Below are positions 45,959-55,478 of a stretch of DNA of 64,000 bases, piece by piece. The stretch is taken from contig NZ_CP025030.1 in the NCBI RefSeq assembly GCF_002812705.1, forward strand, positions 3,720,001 through 3,784,000. Reading direction: 5' to 3'. The notes beneath the pieces are model-generated. The model searched no databases. It worked only from the letters and a program-made list of their open reading frames with translations, and was not told where the DNA came from. Numbering within the stretch: position 1 is the stretch's first letter; each line of letters starts with the position of its first letter. The translations under genes and the position numbers were made by a program. This DNA comes from Achromobacter spanius (lineage in GTDB: Bacteria; Pseudomonadota; Gammaproteobacteria; Burkholderiales; Burkholderiaceae_B).

Positions 45959-46798
45959 ATGGGTTTTTTCAATCGCAAGGATCCTGCCGACCAGGCGCAG
46001 CCCTCCAAACGGGCGGCGGTGCCTAGCGAGGTTCAGGCTGCGGAGCTGCGCGGCCGTGCGCGGCGCAGGTTGGCAGGCGCCGTCGCCTTGGTGCTGGCGG
46101 CAGTCATCATTCTGCCCATGGTGCTTGATTCGCAGCCCGTGCCGGTTGCCGACAACATTCCCATCCGCGTGCCAGAACGCAACACCCCGTTCCAACCCCA
46201 GGTAAGCGACCCGCAAGCCGCGCCCCAGGCGGGCGGCACCGCGAACGCGCCGGTGGTTGCGGGCAATGGCGCGACGCCCGCGGATTCCACGGTGCCCACG
46301 CCGCCGCCCGTGACGTCCACGCCGTCGACCCCGCCTACGACTTCCGCGCCGCCCGAATCGGCAGCCCCGCACACGACCACCGTGCAGGTGACGCCGCCGC
46401 TCGTGGCGCCCAAGCCTGAAGTCAAGCCCAAGCCCGAAGTCACCAAGCCGGCCACGCCGCCCAAGCCCGACACGCGCTCCGACGACGGCGCGCGAGCCTT
46501 GGCGCTGCTGGAAGGGCGTGCCGCGCCGGCCGCCGCCGCGCCGGCGCCCAAGCCTGCCGCCAAGGGCAATTTCGTATTGCAGATTGCGGCCTACACCACG
46601 TCGGAAGACGCTCAATCGCGTCGCGGCAAACTGCATCAGGCCGGCGTCACCAACGCCTTTGTGGAACAAGCCTCCATCGGAGGCAAACAGCAGTACCGTC
46701 TGCGTGTGGGGCCGTTCCCCTCGCGCGAGGCGGCGCAGGCGGCCCAGGCGCGGTTGCGCACCTTGGGCTATGACAATGGTTTTATTGCCGCCCAATAG
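45959..46798 (+). CDS. SPOR-domain membrane protein (DedD-like)
   Basis: 279 residues: a short cytoplasmic start, one membrane helix (about 40-58), a long Pro/Thr/Lys-rich periplasmic linker (about 75-195), and a C-terminal SPOR domain (NFVLQIAAYTTSEDAQSRRG to the end). SPOR domains bind denuded septal peptidoglycan, so a role at the division site is likely. The order folC-SPOR-cvpA-purF matches the folC-dedD-cvpA-purF order of enterics. Confidence 0.9.
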   Translation: MGFFNRKDPADQAQPSKRAAVPSEVQAAELRGRARRRLAGAVALVLAAVIILPMVLDSQPVPVADNIPIRVPERNTPFQPQVSDPQAAPQAGGTANAPVVAGNGATPADSTVPTPPPVTSTPSTPPTTSAPPESAAPHTTTVQVTPPLVAPKPEVKPKPEVTKPATPPKPDTRSDDGARALALLEGRAAPAAAAPAPKPAAKGNFVLQIAAYTTSEDAQSRRGKLHQAGVTNAFVEQASIGGKQQYRLRVGPFPSREAAQAAQARLRTLGYDNGFIAAQ

Positions 46799-47286
46799 TG
46801 ACCGGCTTCGACTTCGTCGTGCTGGCCATCCTGGCGGTCTCGGGTGTGCTGGGCCTGGTGCGCGGCCTGCTCAAAGAGGTGCTGTCGCTGGTCGCCTATC
46901 TGCTGGCCTTCGTGGCCGCGATATGGTGGGGCCCCACGGTGTATACGTGGCTTGAGCCCTATATTGAAACGACGCTGCTGCGCATGGGAGTCTCATACGC
47001 CGTGGTGTTCATCCTAGTGCTGCTCGGTGTGGGTTTGGTCAACATGACGCTAGCCGCCTTGATCCGCAGTACCGGACTCAGCCCCGCCGATCACGGCCTG
47101 GGCGGTATGTTCGGGCTGGCCCGTGGTCTGGTGATTGTGCTGGCGTTGGTGGCTGCTGCCGGCTATACGCCGCTGCCCCAAGAGCCGTGGTGGAAGGACG
47201 CCATGTTTTCGCATTCGGCCATCGAGGCCATCAAACATATCAAAACGTGGCTGCCGCCGTCTTTGGCGACTTGGCTGCCGTATTGA
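46798..47286 (+). CDS. cvpA: CvpA family membrane protein
   Basis: 162 residues from the GTG at 46798, which shares one base with the preceding TAG. About four hydrophobic segments. FDFVVLAILAVSGVLGLVRG and LSLVAYLLAFVAAIWWGPTV are typical. In E. coli CvpA is needed for colicin V export and affects envelope stress; its exact activity is unclear. It precedes purF by 30 bp, the usual pairing. Confidence 0.92.
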   Translation: MTGFDFVVLAILAVSGVLGLVRGLLKEVLSLVAYLLAFVAAIWWGPTVYTWLEPYIETTLLRMGVSYAVVFILVLLGVGLVNMTLAALIRSTGLSPADHGLGGMFGLARGLVIVLALVAAAGYTPLPQEPWWKDAMFSHSAIEAIKHIKTWLPPSLATWLPY

Positions 47287-47316
47287 TTAGCTTCAAATCA
47301 ACCAGGAAATCTCACC

Positions 47317-48837
47317 ATGTGTGGAATCGTAGGGGTCATCGGGCGCGGGCCGGTCAACCAGCTGCTCTATGACAGCTTGCTGCTGTTGCAGCATCGCGGG
47401 CAGGACGCCGCGGGCATCGCGACGTCGCAAGGCAACCAATTCAATATGTACAAGGCGCACGGCCTGGTGCGCGACGTCTTCCGTACGCGCAACATGCGTT
47501 CGTTGCCCGGTACGTCCGGCGTCGGCCAGGTCCGCTATCCCACCGCGGGCTCCAGCGCCAGCGAGGAAGAGGCCCAGCCGTTCTACGTCAACGCCCCGTT
47601 CGGCATCATGTTCGCCCACAACGGCAACCTGACCAACTGGCGTGAACTGCGTGAATCGCTCTACCGCGTCGACCGCCGCCACATCAACACGAATTCCGAT
47701 TCCGAAGTGCTGCTGAACGTGCTGGCGCACGAACTGCAATCGTCGGCCAACGGCGTGTCGCTGGATGATGACGCCATTTTCCGTGCAGTGTCGGCCGTGC
47801 ATAAGCGCGTGCGTGGCGCCTATGCCGTCGTCGCGCAGATTTCTGGTTACGGCCTGCTGGCGTTCCGTGATCCCAACGGCATTCGCCCGTTGTGTATCGG
47901 CCGCATGGAAACCGACGAAGGCGTCGAATGGATGGTGGCCTCGGAATCCGTGGCGCTGGAAGGCAGCGGCTTTGTCTTCGTGCGCGACGTCGAACCCGGT
48001 GAAGCCGTGTTCGTCGACCTGGACGGCCGCTTCGTCAGCCGCCAGTGCGCCGACAACCCGCAACTGGTGCCCTGCATTTTCGAATACGTGTACTTCGCGC
48101 GTCCGGATTCGCTGATCGACGGCGTGTCGGTCTACGACGCCCGCCTGCGCATGGGTGAATACCTGGCCGACAAGGTCGCGCGCAACATGCGCCTGGGCGA
48201 CATCGACGTCGTCATGCCGATTCCGGATTCCTCGCGTCCCGCCGCCATGCAGTTGGCTGCCCGCCTGAACCTGGACTACCGCGAAGGGCTCATCAAGAAC
48301 CGCTACGTGGGCCGTACCTTCATCATGCCGGGCCAAGCCGTGCGCCGTAAGTCCGTGCGCCAGAAGCTCAATGCCATCGGCATGGAGTTCAAGGGCAAGA
48401 ACGTGCTGCTGGTCGATGACTCCATCGTGCGCGGCACCACCAGCCGCGAAATCGTCGACATGGCCCGCGCCGCCGGCGCCAACAAGGTGTACTTCGCGTC
48501 CGCCGCGCCTCCGGTCCGCTTCCCGAACGTGTACGGCATCGACATGCCCACGCAATCGGAGCTGATCGCCACCGGCCGCAGCGACGAGGAAATCGCCCGC
48601 GCGATCGGCGCCGACTCGCTGATCTATCAAGATCTGTCCGACATGCAGCAATCGGTGCGTGACCTGAACCCCAAGATGTCGCGCTTCGAAGCCTCATGCT
48701 TTGATGGCGAATACATCACGGGCGACATCACCGCCGAATACCTGGCCCGCCTGGGCCAGTCGCGCGCCGAACCCGGCCAGGACGAAGGCGCAAGCGGCCT
48801 GCAATTCAACATGGGCTACGCCGCCAACGACGCCTGA
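47317..48837 (+). CDS. purF: PurF, amidophosphoribosyltransferase
   Basis: 506 residues. The start [20 protein letters not shown] exposes the N-terminal Cys nucleophile of the glutaminase domain. The phosphoribosyltransferase signature is [20 protein letters not shown] (about 365-384). It makes phosphoribosylamine from PRPP and glutamine, the first step of purine synthesis. A strong terminator follows at 48870-48907. Confidence 0.97.
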   Translation: MCGIVGVIGRGPVNQLLYDSLLLLQHRGQDAAGIATSQGNQFNMYKAHGLVRDVFRTRNMRSLPGTSGVGQVRYPTAGSSASEEEAQPFYVNAPFGIMFAHNGNLTNWRELRESLYRVDRRHINTNSDSEVLLNVLAHELQSSANGVSLDDDAIFRAVSAVHKRVRGAYAVVAQISGYGLLAFRDPNGIRPLCIGRMETDEGVEWMVASESVALEGSGFVFVRDVEPGEAVFVDLDGRFVSRQCADNPQLVPCIFEYVYFARPDSLIDGVSVYDARLRMGEYLADKVARNMRLGDIDVVMPIPDSSRPAAMQLAARLNLDYREGLIKNRYVGRTFIMPGQAVRRKSVRQKLNAIGMEFKGKNVLLVDDSIVRGTTSREIVDMARAAGANKVYFASAAPPVRFPNVYGIDMPTQSELIATGRSDEEIARAIGADSLIYQDLSDMQQSVRDLNPKMSRFEASCFDGEYITGDITAEYLARLGQSRAEPGQDEGASGLQFNMGYAANDA

Positions 48838-48869
48838 GTTCCATTGGGGTAGGGCTGACAAGGCATCAA

Positions 48870-48907
48870 CAAAAATGCCGTTCACTTGCGTGAACGGCAT
48901 TTTTTTA
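48870..48907. terminator. Terminator after purF, shared with the D-lactate dehydrogenase gene
   Basis: AAAAATGCCGTTCAC pairs with GTGAACGGCATTTTT around a TTGC loop, followed by T. The stem has A/T-runs on both sides, so it can act for purF and for the convergent gene ending at 48933. Confidence 0.95.
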
Positions 48908-48932
48908 TGCCCGCTCGGCTTGCTTGCCGCTG

Positions 48933-50741
48933 CTATGTGGCGTTGGCGCCATCGTTGCCGTCGGCCTGGATACCACTGGCCTGAATGCCGCTGTCCTGAA
49001 TGCCATAGGCGGCCGGCATGCCTTGTTGCCCGCAGCACGCGCCCCAGTTGAGCAGCTTCGACGTGTGCCCGATGCCCGGGTTGAACGTGTTGGTGGGGTC
49101 CAACTCACGATAGAACGCGGCCAGCGCGGGCTTGGCCACATACAAGTGGCCCACATTGTGCTCGGCGGGGTACTCGGCCTGGCGCGCGTCCAGCAAGGTC
49201 CACATGCGCTTTTCCATCGCGATCGGGTCCACGCCTTTGCGCACGATGTAGTCCTGGTGGAACACGTGGCAGAAGAAATGGCCGTAATAGAGCTTGTGGA
49301 CGATGTCGCGTTCCATGTCGGCGGGCAGCGTTTCAACCCAGTCGCGGTCGTTGCGGCGCAGCGCAATGTCCAGCGGCACAATGTCCTCGACCGATGAGCG
49401 GTGGGTGTCGCGATAGCGAATCGCCGCGCCCGCGATGGCGAAGCGATGCAGAAAGGCTTTGCGACCTTCGTCGGCGCTGCATTCAAAGAACGCCGCATCG
49501 CCGCGTCCGTCGAAATGCCGTTGCAGGAACGCGCGTGTGGCGTCGGCGGTGTCGTTGGACACGCGCAGCAGCAAATGGTGTTCGTAGCGATCACGATAGT
49601 CGCGCATGCGGCGCGGCAGGTGCTGGGGCCACAATGCCGTGGCGGCCTGGATCAAGCGGTCGGCCAGGCCGTGCAGCCCCAAGCGCTCGAAAAACCCGTC
49701 GACCCGGCTCTTGATCGCAAACGCCTGCGGCACGCGCGCCGTGCCCAGCTTTTCGATCAGCAAGAACACGTCCTTGCCGTAGCGCGCGCCGATATCGAAG
49801 GCGTCGCGATGGATGTATTCACCCGCGATGGGCAGGCGCGGCAGCTCGGCCAACAATTGCCGGCGCACGGCCGTCAAATCGTCGGGTTGGTTGCTGCCGA
49901 TATAAAAGACGGTGCTGGGTTCGCGTTCAAACGTATCCAGGCGCACGGCGAACAGGCAGACGCGGCCGGCGGAACCCGAGGCCTCGAACAGGCGCGACGG
50001 GTCCGCATTGAAGCGGGCCGGCGTGGGTTCGTCGATTTGGCGCACGTGCTGCGCATAGCGCGGATCCGACGCGGCGCCCGCGTCATCGCGGATGTCGTCC
50101 GGGCCATATTGCCCGGCCTGCAAGCGGGTCAGGATGTCTTCGGGCGTTGCGCCCAGTTCAATGCCCAAGTGGTTCACCAGGCTTAGTGAACCGTCGTCGT
50201 CCACGCGCGCGTACAGGGCCAGTTCGGTGTAGGCAGGGCCGCGCCGCATCAAGGCGCCGCCGGAGTTATTGCACACCCCGCCCAACACGGACGCGCCGAT
50301 GCAAGACGACCCGATCACCGAATGCGGCTCACGCCCCAGCGGCGCCAGCGCCTGTTCCAGGCGATCCAGCGTGGCGCCGGGCAGGCAAACCACCTGCTTG
50401 CCATCGCGGATAAGCTGAATGCCCGGAATGCGCAGCGTGTTGATCAGGACGATGTCGCGGTCGTAGTGATCGCCGTCTGGCGTAGAGCCCCCGGTCAGCC
50501 CCGTGTTGGCCGCCTGCATGATGACGATGCGGCCGGATTGCACCACGGCCTGCAACACGCGCCATTGTTCCAGCAACGTGCCCGGCCGCACCACGGCCAG
50601 GACTTTGCCTTCGCCGGTGCGATGCCCCCTGCAAAAGCGGCGCGTGGCCGCGTCGCTGGTCAGTACATGGGTGGGGCCGACCACGGCGCGCAGTTGCGCC
50701 AGCAGGGCGGGGCCCTCGGTCATGTTGGACGAAAGCGTCAT
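48933..50741 (-). CDS. dld: Quinone-dependent D-lactate dehydrogenase
   Basis: 602 residues from the ATG at 50741 (MTLSSNMTEGPALLAQLRAV). The FAD-binding PCMH domain contains VVRPGTLLEQWRVLQAVVQS, IVIMQAANTGLTGGSTPDGD and GSSCIGASVLGGVCNNSGGA. The middle and C-terminal parts (FEREPSTVFYIGSNQPDDLT, and KLYYGHFFCHVFHQDYIVRK) match the membrane-binding D-lactate dehydrogenase family (E. coli Dld, 571 residues). It oxidises D-lactate to pyruvate at the inner face of the membrane. The C-terminus ends in a degenerate repeat (IQDSGIQASGIQADG). Confidence 0.92.
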   Translation of the reverse strand: MTLSSNMTEGPALLAQLRAVVGPTHVLTSDAATRRFCRGHRTGEGKVLAVVRPGTLLEQWRVLQAVVQSGRIVIMQAANTGLTGGSTPDGDHYDRDIVLINTLRIPGIQLIRDGKQVVCLPGATLDRLEQALAPLGREPHSVIGSSCIGASVLGGVCNNSGGALMRRGPAYTELALYARVDDDGSLSLVNHLGIELGATPEDILTRLQAGQYGPDDIRDDAGAASDPRYAQHVRQIDEPTPARFNADPSRLFEASGSAGRVCLFAVRLDTFEREPSTVFYIGSNQPDDLTAVRRQLLAELPRLPIAGEYIHRDAFDIGARYGKDVFLLIEKLGTARVPQAFAIKSRVDGFFERLGLHGLADRLIQAATALWPQHLPRRMRDYRDRYEHHLLLRVSNDTADATRAFLQRHFDGRGDAAFFECSADEGRKAFLHRFAIAGAAIRYRDTHRSSVEDIVPLDIALRRNDRDWVETLPADMERDIVHKLYYGHFFCHVFHQDYIVRKGVDPIAMEKRMWTLLDARQAEYPAEHNVGHLYVAKPALAAFYRELDPTNTFNPGIGHTSKLLNWGACCGQQGMPAAYGIQDSGIQASGIQADGNDGANAT

Positions 50742-50840
50742 GGTAGTGGGGAGGGGCCTGATTCGGCGAAAGTTCGATGGCGAGCGAGGCGTCGCGCGCG
50801 GGGCCATCATACCGAAGATTCACGCTAGGGCGGCGGCCAG

Positions 50841-51362
50841 TCAGCCCTTGGGCGCCCACAACGATTCGCGCGTGGCCTCCAGGTGCGTCAGGTATAGCCG
50901 CAGATCGAATTCGTATTGGTGATAGTGCGGCTCCATGCGCAGGCACAGGTTGTAGAAGGCCTTGTTGTGGTCCTTCTCTTTCAGGTGCGCCAATTCGTGC
51001 ACGGTGATCATCTTCAGGAATTCGGCCGGCACGGTCTTGAACAGCGTCGCCACCCGGATCTCGTGCTTGGCGCGCAGCTTGCCGCCCTGCACGCGCGAGA
51101 TGTAGGTGTGTTGGCCCAGGGCGTGCTGGATCACATGGATCTTGCTGTCGTAGGCAACTTTATTGATCAGGTCGCCGTTGCGCAGATAGGTGTTCTTCAG
51201 GTCCGTCACGTACTGGTACAGCGCGCGGTCCGTGCGGACATCGTGCGGGCCATCCGGGTAACGCGACAGCAGGGCGGCGCCCAGCTTGCCGCGCTCAAGC
51301 AGCGTTTGGGCCTGGACGAGCAGGGGTTCCGGATAGCCGGTCAGGTATTTCAGGGTAGTCAC
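50841..51362 (-). CDS. YgjP-like zinc metallopeptidase
   Basis: 173 residues. The zinc motif is MITVHELAHLKEKDHNKAFY, giving HELAH and a downstream His. Upstream KLRAKHEIRVATLFKTVPAE is a family-like strand and helix. The layout fits the YgjP/WLM group (M48-related); no signal peptide or membrane segment is seen, so it is likely cytoplasmic. The substrate is unknown. Confidence 0.85.
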   Translation of the reverse strand: MTTLKYLTGYPEPLLVQAQTLLERGKLGAALLSRYPDGPHDVRTDRALYQYVTDLKNTYLRNGDLINKVAYDSKIHVIQHALGQHTYISRVQGGKLRAKHEIRVATLFKTVPAEFLKMITVHELAHLKEKDHNKAFYNLCLRMEPHYHQYEFDLRLYLTHLEATRESLWAPKG

Positions 51363-51460
51363 AGCTTGAGTAGACCTCCGCGTGGCCGCGCCGCCTTATG
51401 GGGGGCAACCGGCGCGGTGTTGTCAGGCGCGGGCCGCCAGGCGCGCGTCCGCGTTTGGAT

Positions 51461-51943
51461 TCAGGCTCGGGCGCGGCTGAAGGCGACGGGTAGCGCCATG
51501 AAGAACATGACCACGAAGAGCGCCAGGCTCCACAGGGCGTATTCAAGGCCAAGCACCTGCACCTTGGCGTCCATGCAGGTGGCGAAAATGCCGAATACCC
51601 AGGGCACGTTGCCTTCCAGGCCGATGCCGGTCATGAAGCGGTCGGCAAAGGTCTGGTCGCACGACAGCATGTTCGCCGCCACGCTGTGCTGGTACCAGGC
51701 GGCGGCAACGCCCGCCACGGCCAGCAGTGCCGTCAGTGCGCCGGCGATGCGAGTCAGCACTCGGCCGCCGCCAAAGCCGCCCACCAGCGCCACCACGCCG
51801 ATCACCAGATAGATCAGGCGTTGCAGCACGCACCAGGCGCAGGGCGGCATGTCGAAAACGTGTTGAGAAACCAGGGCCACGCCCACTGCGCCGAAGCAAA
51901 GCAGGGCAATCAGGCGAAGCAGGTGTTCAGAGCGGGTAGTCAT
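51461..51943 (-). CDS. dsbB: DsbB, disulfide bond oxidoreductase
   Basis: 160 residues with four membrane helices. The first cysteine pair is Cys35-Ala-Trp-Cys38 (MPPCAWCVLQRLIYL) and the second pair is in the periplasmic loop (MLSCDQTF and FATCMDA). It reoxidises DsbA and passes electrons to quinone. It is separated from the metallopeptidase gene by 98 bp with no visible element. Confidence 0.95.
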   Translation of the reverse strand: MTTRSEHLLRLIALLCFGAVGVALVSQHVFDMPPCAWCVLQRLIYLVIGVVALVGGFGGGRVLTRIAGALTALLAVAGVAAAWYQHSVAANMLSCDQTFADRFMTGIGLEGNVPWVFGIFATCMDAKVQVLGLEYALWSLALFVVMFFMALPVAFSRARA

Positions 51944-51995
51944 TTTTTAGCTTGTCTTGAGATTGATCGATGCGGGCGCGCGGCCCGGCCAACGC

Positions 51996-52709
51996 TTAGG
52001 CCTTGGGAACCGGAATTGGTTGCATCACCTGCGTCAACAAGCCCAGCATCAGGTCGCGCGCGCCTTCCCAGAAGATCTGCACGCCCAGGCACAGCATGAT
52101 GAACGCCGACAGCCGCATGAACACGGCCGTGCCGTTGTCGCCCAGGCGGTGCAGCATCTGCGCGGCGAAGCGCAGGCAGACATAGAGGGTCAGGGACACC
52201 GCGATGATGCCCGGGATGGAGCCGCCCAGCCGCACCAGGCTCAGCACGTGGTTCTGGTCGCGCAAGGACACGCCCACGGTGATGGCCGCGGCAATGGAGC
52301 CGGGGCCGCAGCTGATGGGAAACGTCAGCGGGTAGAACGCGCGGGCCTTCGCCATTTCGGGCGTGAACGATTCGGCCATGCGCGCCACGCGCTCGGTATC
52401 GGCGTCGGGCGAATTCACCAGCCGCCAGGCGCTGGCAATCACCAGCATGCCGCCGCCCACGCGCACGATCGACAAGGAAATGCCGAAGAAGCTGAGCAGC
52501 ACGTTGCCGGCCACCATGGCCACGATCAGCATCAGGCAGACGTTGACTGCCACCCGTTTGGCCAGCACCACGCGCGTGGCCGACGAGGCGCCCTCGGTCA
52601 GTGACAGGAAGATCGGCGCAATGGCGGGAGGATTCAGGAAGGGCAGCAGCGTGGCCAGCGCAAAAAAGAAGCTGCCACCGAAGACGCGCAGATAGTCGTT
52701 GAGCTGCAT
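51996..52709 (-). CDS. MarC family integral membrane protein
   Basis: 237 residues, about six membrane helices. The conserved parts FALATLLPFLNPPAIAPIFL, RVGGGMLVIASAWRLVN and FYPLTFPISCGPGSIAAAIT are typical of MarC/NAAT proteins. The function is unclear in most members; an amino-acid transporter role has been shown only for a few. It is downstream of glnD across a 13-bp repeat array. Confidence 0.9.
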   Translation of the reverse strand: MQLNDYLRVFGGSFFFALATLLPFLNPPAIAPIFLSLTEGASSATRVVLAKRVAVNVCLMLIVAMVAGNVLLSFFGISLSIVRVGGGMLVIASAWRLVNSPDADTERVARMAESFTPEMAKARAFYPLTFPISCGPGSIAAAITVGVSLRDQNHVLSLVRLGGSIPGIIAVSLTLYVCLRFAAQMLHRLGDNGTAVFMRLSAFIMLCLGVQIFWEGARDLMLGLLTQVMQPIPVPKA

Positions 52710-52772
52710 GGGAGCGGGTATCGCCTGGCCGAAAACCCGGATTGTATGCGCTTCGGGCGAGGCTTGGTGACC

Positions 52773-52863
52773 TGATCGGGCGGCCCGATCAAGCGACCCG
52801 ATCAGGAGACCCGATCAAGCAACCCGATCAGGCAACCCGATCAGGCAACCCGATCAGGCCACC
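52773..52863. repeat. 13-bp tandem repeats overlapping the 3' end of glnD
   Basis: Units of the form CGATCAGGCAACC occur six times in tandem at 52786-52863 with small changes. The last unit covers the glnD stop (52854-52856). At 52773-52791 TGATCGGG-CGG-CCCGATCA forms a hairpin that may end glnD transcription. Every unit contains GATC. Confidence 0.9.
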
Positions 52864-55460
52864 CGTTGTTGCGCCTCGTCGCCGGCCAGCGCGTCAAGAA
52901 TGTCGCGTTCAAACTGCATCTGGATGCGGGGGCGCGCCAGCGCCGAGCCATCCACGATGAACACGTCTTCCACGCGGTCGCCCAGCGTCATGATCTTGGC
53001 CATCAGCAGGTTGATCTCGTGCTGGGCGAACACGCGCGCCAGTGCGTGCAGCAGGCCAGGGCGGTCGGTGGCGGTAACCGACAGGCGCCACGACGTGCTG
53101 CGCTCGTCCGGCTGCAATTCGGCTTGCGGCATGACCGGGAACACCCGCGACACGCGCGATTGCCGGTTGCGGCCGTAGTAACCGCCACGGCTGGGTTGCG
53201 CCTGGGCGGCCGCGTGCGGGTCCTTCAGGCGTTCCGCCAGTTCGTGTTCCACCAGCGTGGCCTGGGCCCGCAGGTCGCTGGTGCCTTCAGGTAGCAGCAC
53301 GATAAAGCTGTCCAGCGCCCAGCCATGGCGCGTGGTGTGGATGCGCGCGTCTTGAATCGACAGGTTCTTGGCGTCGAAGTAGCCGCAGATCGCCACGAAC
53401 AGGTCGGGCGCGTCGCGCGTATAGACCATGATCTGCAGGCCTTCGCCTTGCTCGGTGGGGCGCGCCCTGACGACTGCCTGCGCGGGCGCCACCTGGTGGT
53501 ACAGGTGGCGCGTGTGCCAGGCAATGTCCGAGGCGTCGTGGCGCAGGAAGTAGGCCACGTCCAACTGGTTCCAGAAGGCTTCGCGGGCGTCGTCGCGCAG
53601 GCCGGCCCGGCGCGTCAGGCGGGCCGCTTCTTCCTTGCGTTCGGTCAGCACCGTGTGGGCGTCCGAATGGGCGCCGCCCAGCGCGGCCAGGGTCAGCTTG
53701 TACAGGTCTTCCAGCAGCTTGCCCTTCCAGGCGTTCCAGACCTTGGGGCTGGTGCCGCGAATGTCGGCCACCGTCAGCAGGTAGAGCGCCGTCAGATGGC
53801 GTTCGTCCTTCACCGTGGCGGCGAACTCCTGCACCACCGCCGGGTCGGACAAGTCGCGCTTTTGCGCCACGGCCGACATCAGCAGGTGCTGGCGCACCAG
53901 GAATTCCACCAGCTTGGCGTCTTCGGGATCCATGCCGTGGTCTTGAGCAAACTTGCGCACTTCGCGAGCGCCGAGTTCGGAGTGGTCGCCGCCACGACCC
54001 TTGGCGATGTCGTGAAACAGTGCCGCCACGTACAGCAGCCAGTGCCGGTCCAGGCCGGCAATCAATTGGCTGGCCAGCGGGTATTCCTGGGCGTGCTCGG
54101 GCATGGTGAAGCGGCGCAGGTTGCGCACCACCGCCAGCGTGTGCTGGTCCACCGTGTAGGCGTGGAACAGGTCGTGCTGCATCTGGCCCACGATGCGGCG
54201 GAACACCGGCAGGTAGCGCGGCAGGATGTTCAACATGGTCATGCGCCGCAGCTCGTGCACGATGCCGCGCGGCTGCTGCAGGATCTGCAAGAACAGCTTG
54301 CGGTTGACCGGGTTGCGGCGGAACTGCGCATCGATGCGATGGCGCGAATGCCAGATGGCGCGCAGCGTGCGCGCCGACATGCCCGTGAGTTCGGGATGTT
54401 GCTGCATCACCAGGAAGGCGCGCAGCAGCAGCGTGGGATTGCGTTCGAAGCCGTCGTCGCGAATGATGTCCAGGCGGTCGCGCAGGTTGCGGAAGTCGTC
54501 GTCGATGTCGCGCGCGTCGCTATCGGGGCGCGGGAACAGCCTTTCTTCGATGTTCTGCACCAGGATGCCGTTCAACTGCGTCACCAGCCGCGCTGCCCAG
54601 TAATAGCGCTGCATCAGCAGCTCGCTGCCGCGCCGCGTGGCGGTGGCGTGGATGCCGTAGACCTCGGCCAGCGCCGGTTGCAGATCGAACAGCACGCGGT
54701 CTTCGCGGCGTTTGGACAGCAGATGCAATTCGATGCGCAAGCGCTTGAAGGCCTGTTCCGCCTTGCGCAGGTCCCGCGCTTCGGAAGAGGTCAGCAGCCC
54801 CGCCTGCGCCACCGAGCGCCAACTATTGCCGAAGCCCGCGGCACGCGCCATCCACAAAATGACTTGCAGGTCGCGCAAGCCGCCGGGCGATTCCTTGCAA
54901 TTCGGTTCCAGCGCGTAGGGCGTGTCGTGATAGCGCGCATGGCGCTGCTGCATCTCGACCCGCTTGGCCTGGAAAAAGGCGCGTGGATCCAGCCGCGACT
55001 TGGTGGCGGCGTCAAACTTGCGCATCAGGATGCGGCTGCCCGCCAGCCAGCGCGATTCCAGCAGCGCCGTTTCCACGGTGATGTCGGCATCGGCCTCGCG
55101 TTCGCATTCTTCAATGGTGCGTACGCTGTGGCCGGGTTCCAGGCCCAGGTCCCACAACGAGGCCACCAGCCGTTCAATGGCCGATTCCTCTTCGGGTGTG
55201 GGGGCGTGCGGCAGCAGAATCAGCAGATCGACGTCGGAATGCGGATAAAGCTCGCCCCGGCCATAACCGCCCACCGCCGCCAGCGTGGCGCCCAAGGGCA
55301 GTGGGCAATGCTTGACCAGGTCGCGCAGCGCGGCGTCCACGATGCGCCGTAATTCGGACAGCAATGTGTCCGGACGCTCGTGCTCGCGGAACTGGGTTAC
55401 CGCGGCGCGTCGGGCTTGCTGAATGCGTTCACGCAGGGAGCTGAGGAATTCGGCGGTCAT
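52854..55460 (-). CDS. glnD: GlnD, PII uridylyltransferase / uridylyl-removing enzyme
   Basis: 868 residues, normal length. The nucleotidyltransferase site is VGGYGRGELYPHSDVDLLIL (about 62-81, with the Gly-x-Gly and Asp-Val-Asp residues). The HD hydrolase domain is YVAALFHDIAKGRGGDHSEL (about 483-502). Two C-terminal ACT domains (around 690-770 and 795-865) bind glutamine. It adds or removes UMP on PII in response to glutamine and so controls nitrogen metabolism. It lies 18 bp downstream of map. Confidence 0.97.
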   Translation of the reverse strand: MTAEFLSSLRERIQQARRAAVTQFREHERPDTLLSELRRIVDAALRDLVKHCPLPLGATLAAVGGYGRGELYPHSDVDLLILLPHAPTPEEESAIERLVASLWDLGLEPGHSVRTIEECEREADADITVETALLESRWLAGSRILMRKFDAATKSRLDPRAFFQAKRVEMQQRHARYHDTPYALEPNCKESPGGLRDLQVILWMARAAGFGNSWRSVAQAGLLTSSEARDLRKAEQAFKRLRIELHLLSKRREDRVLFDLQPALAEVYGIHATATRRGSELLMQRYYWAARLVTQLNGILVQNIEERLFPRPDSDARDIDDDFRNLRDRLDIIRDDGFERNPTLLLRAFLVMQQHPELTGMSARTLRAIWHSRHRIDAQFRRNPVNRKLFLQILQQPRGIVHELRRMTMLNILPRYLPVFRRIVGQMQHDLFHAYTVDQHTLAVVRNLRRFTMPEHAQEYPLASQLIAGLDRHWLLYVAALFHDIAKGRGGDHSELGAREVRKFAQDHGMDPEDAKLVEFLVRQHLLMSAVAQKRDLSDPAVVQEFAATVKDERHLTALYLLTVADIRGTSPKVWNAWKGKLLEDLYKLTLAALGGAHSDAHTVLTERKEEAARLTRRAGLRDDAREAFWNQLDVAYFLRHDASDIAWHTRHLYHQVAPAQAVVRARPTEQGEGLQIMVYTRDAPDLFVAICGYFDAKNLSIQDARIHTTRHGWALDSFIVLLPEGTSDLRAQATLVEHELAERLKDPHAAAQAQPSRGGYYGRNRQSRVSRVFPVMPQAELQPDERSTSWRLSVTATDRPGLLHALARVFAQHEINLLMAKIMTLGDRVEDVFIVDGSALARPRIQMQFERDILDALAGDEAQQRVA

Positions 55461-55478
55461 GGGGCGGGCGGCGGAGCC

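Noticed and set aside
52786..52863. CRISPR or phage attachment site at the 13-bp repeats
   Set aside because: No spacers and no integrase gene nearby; a simple tandem repeat explains it.
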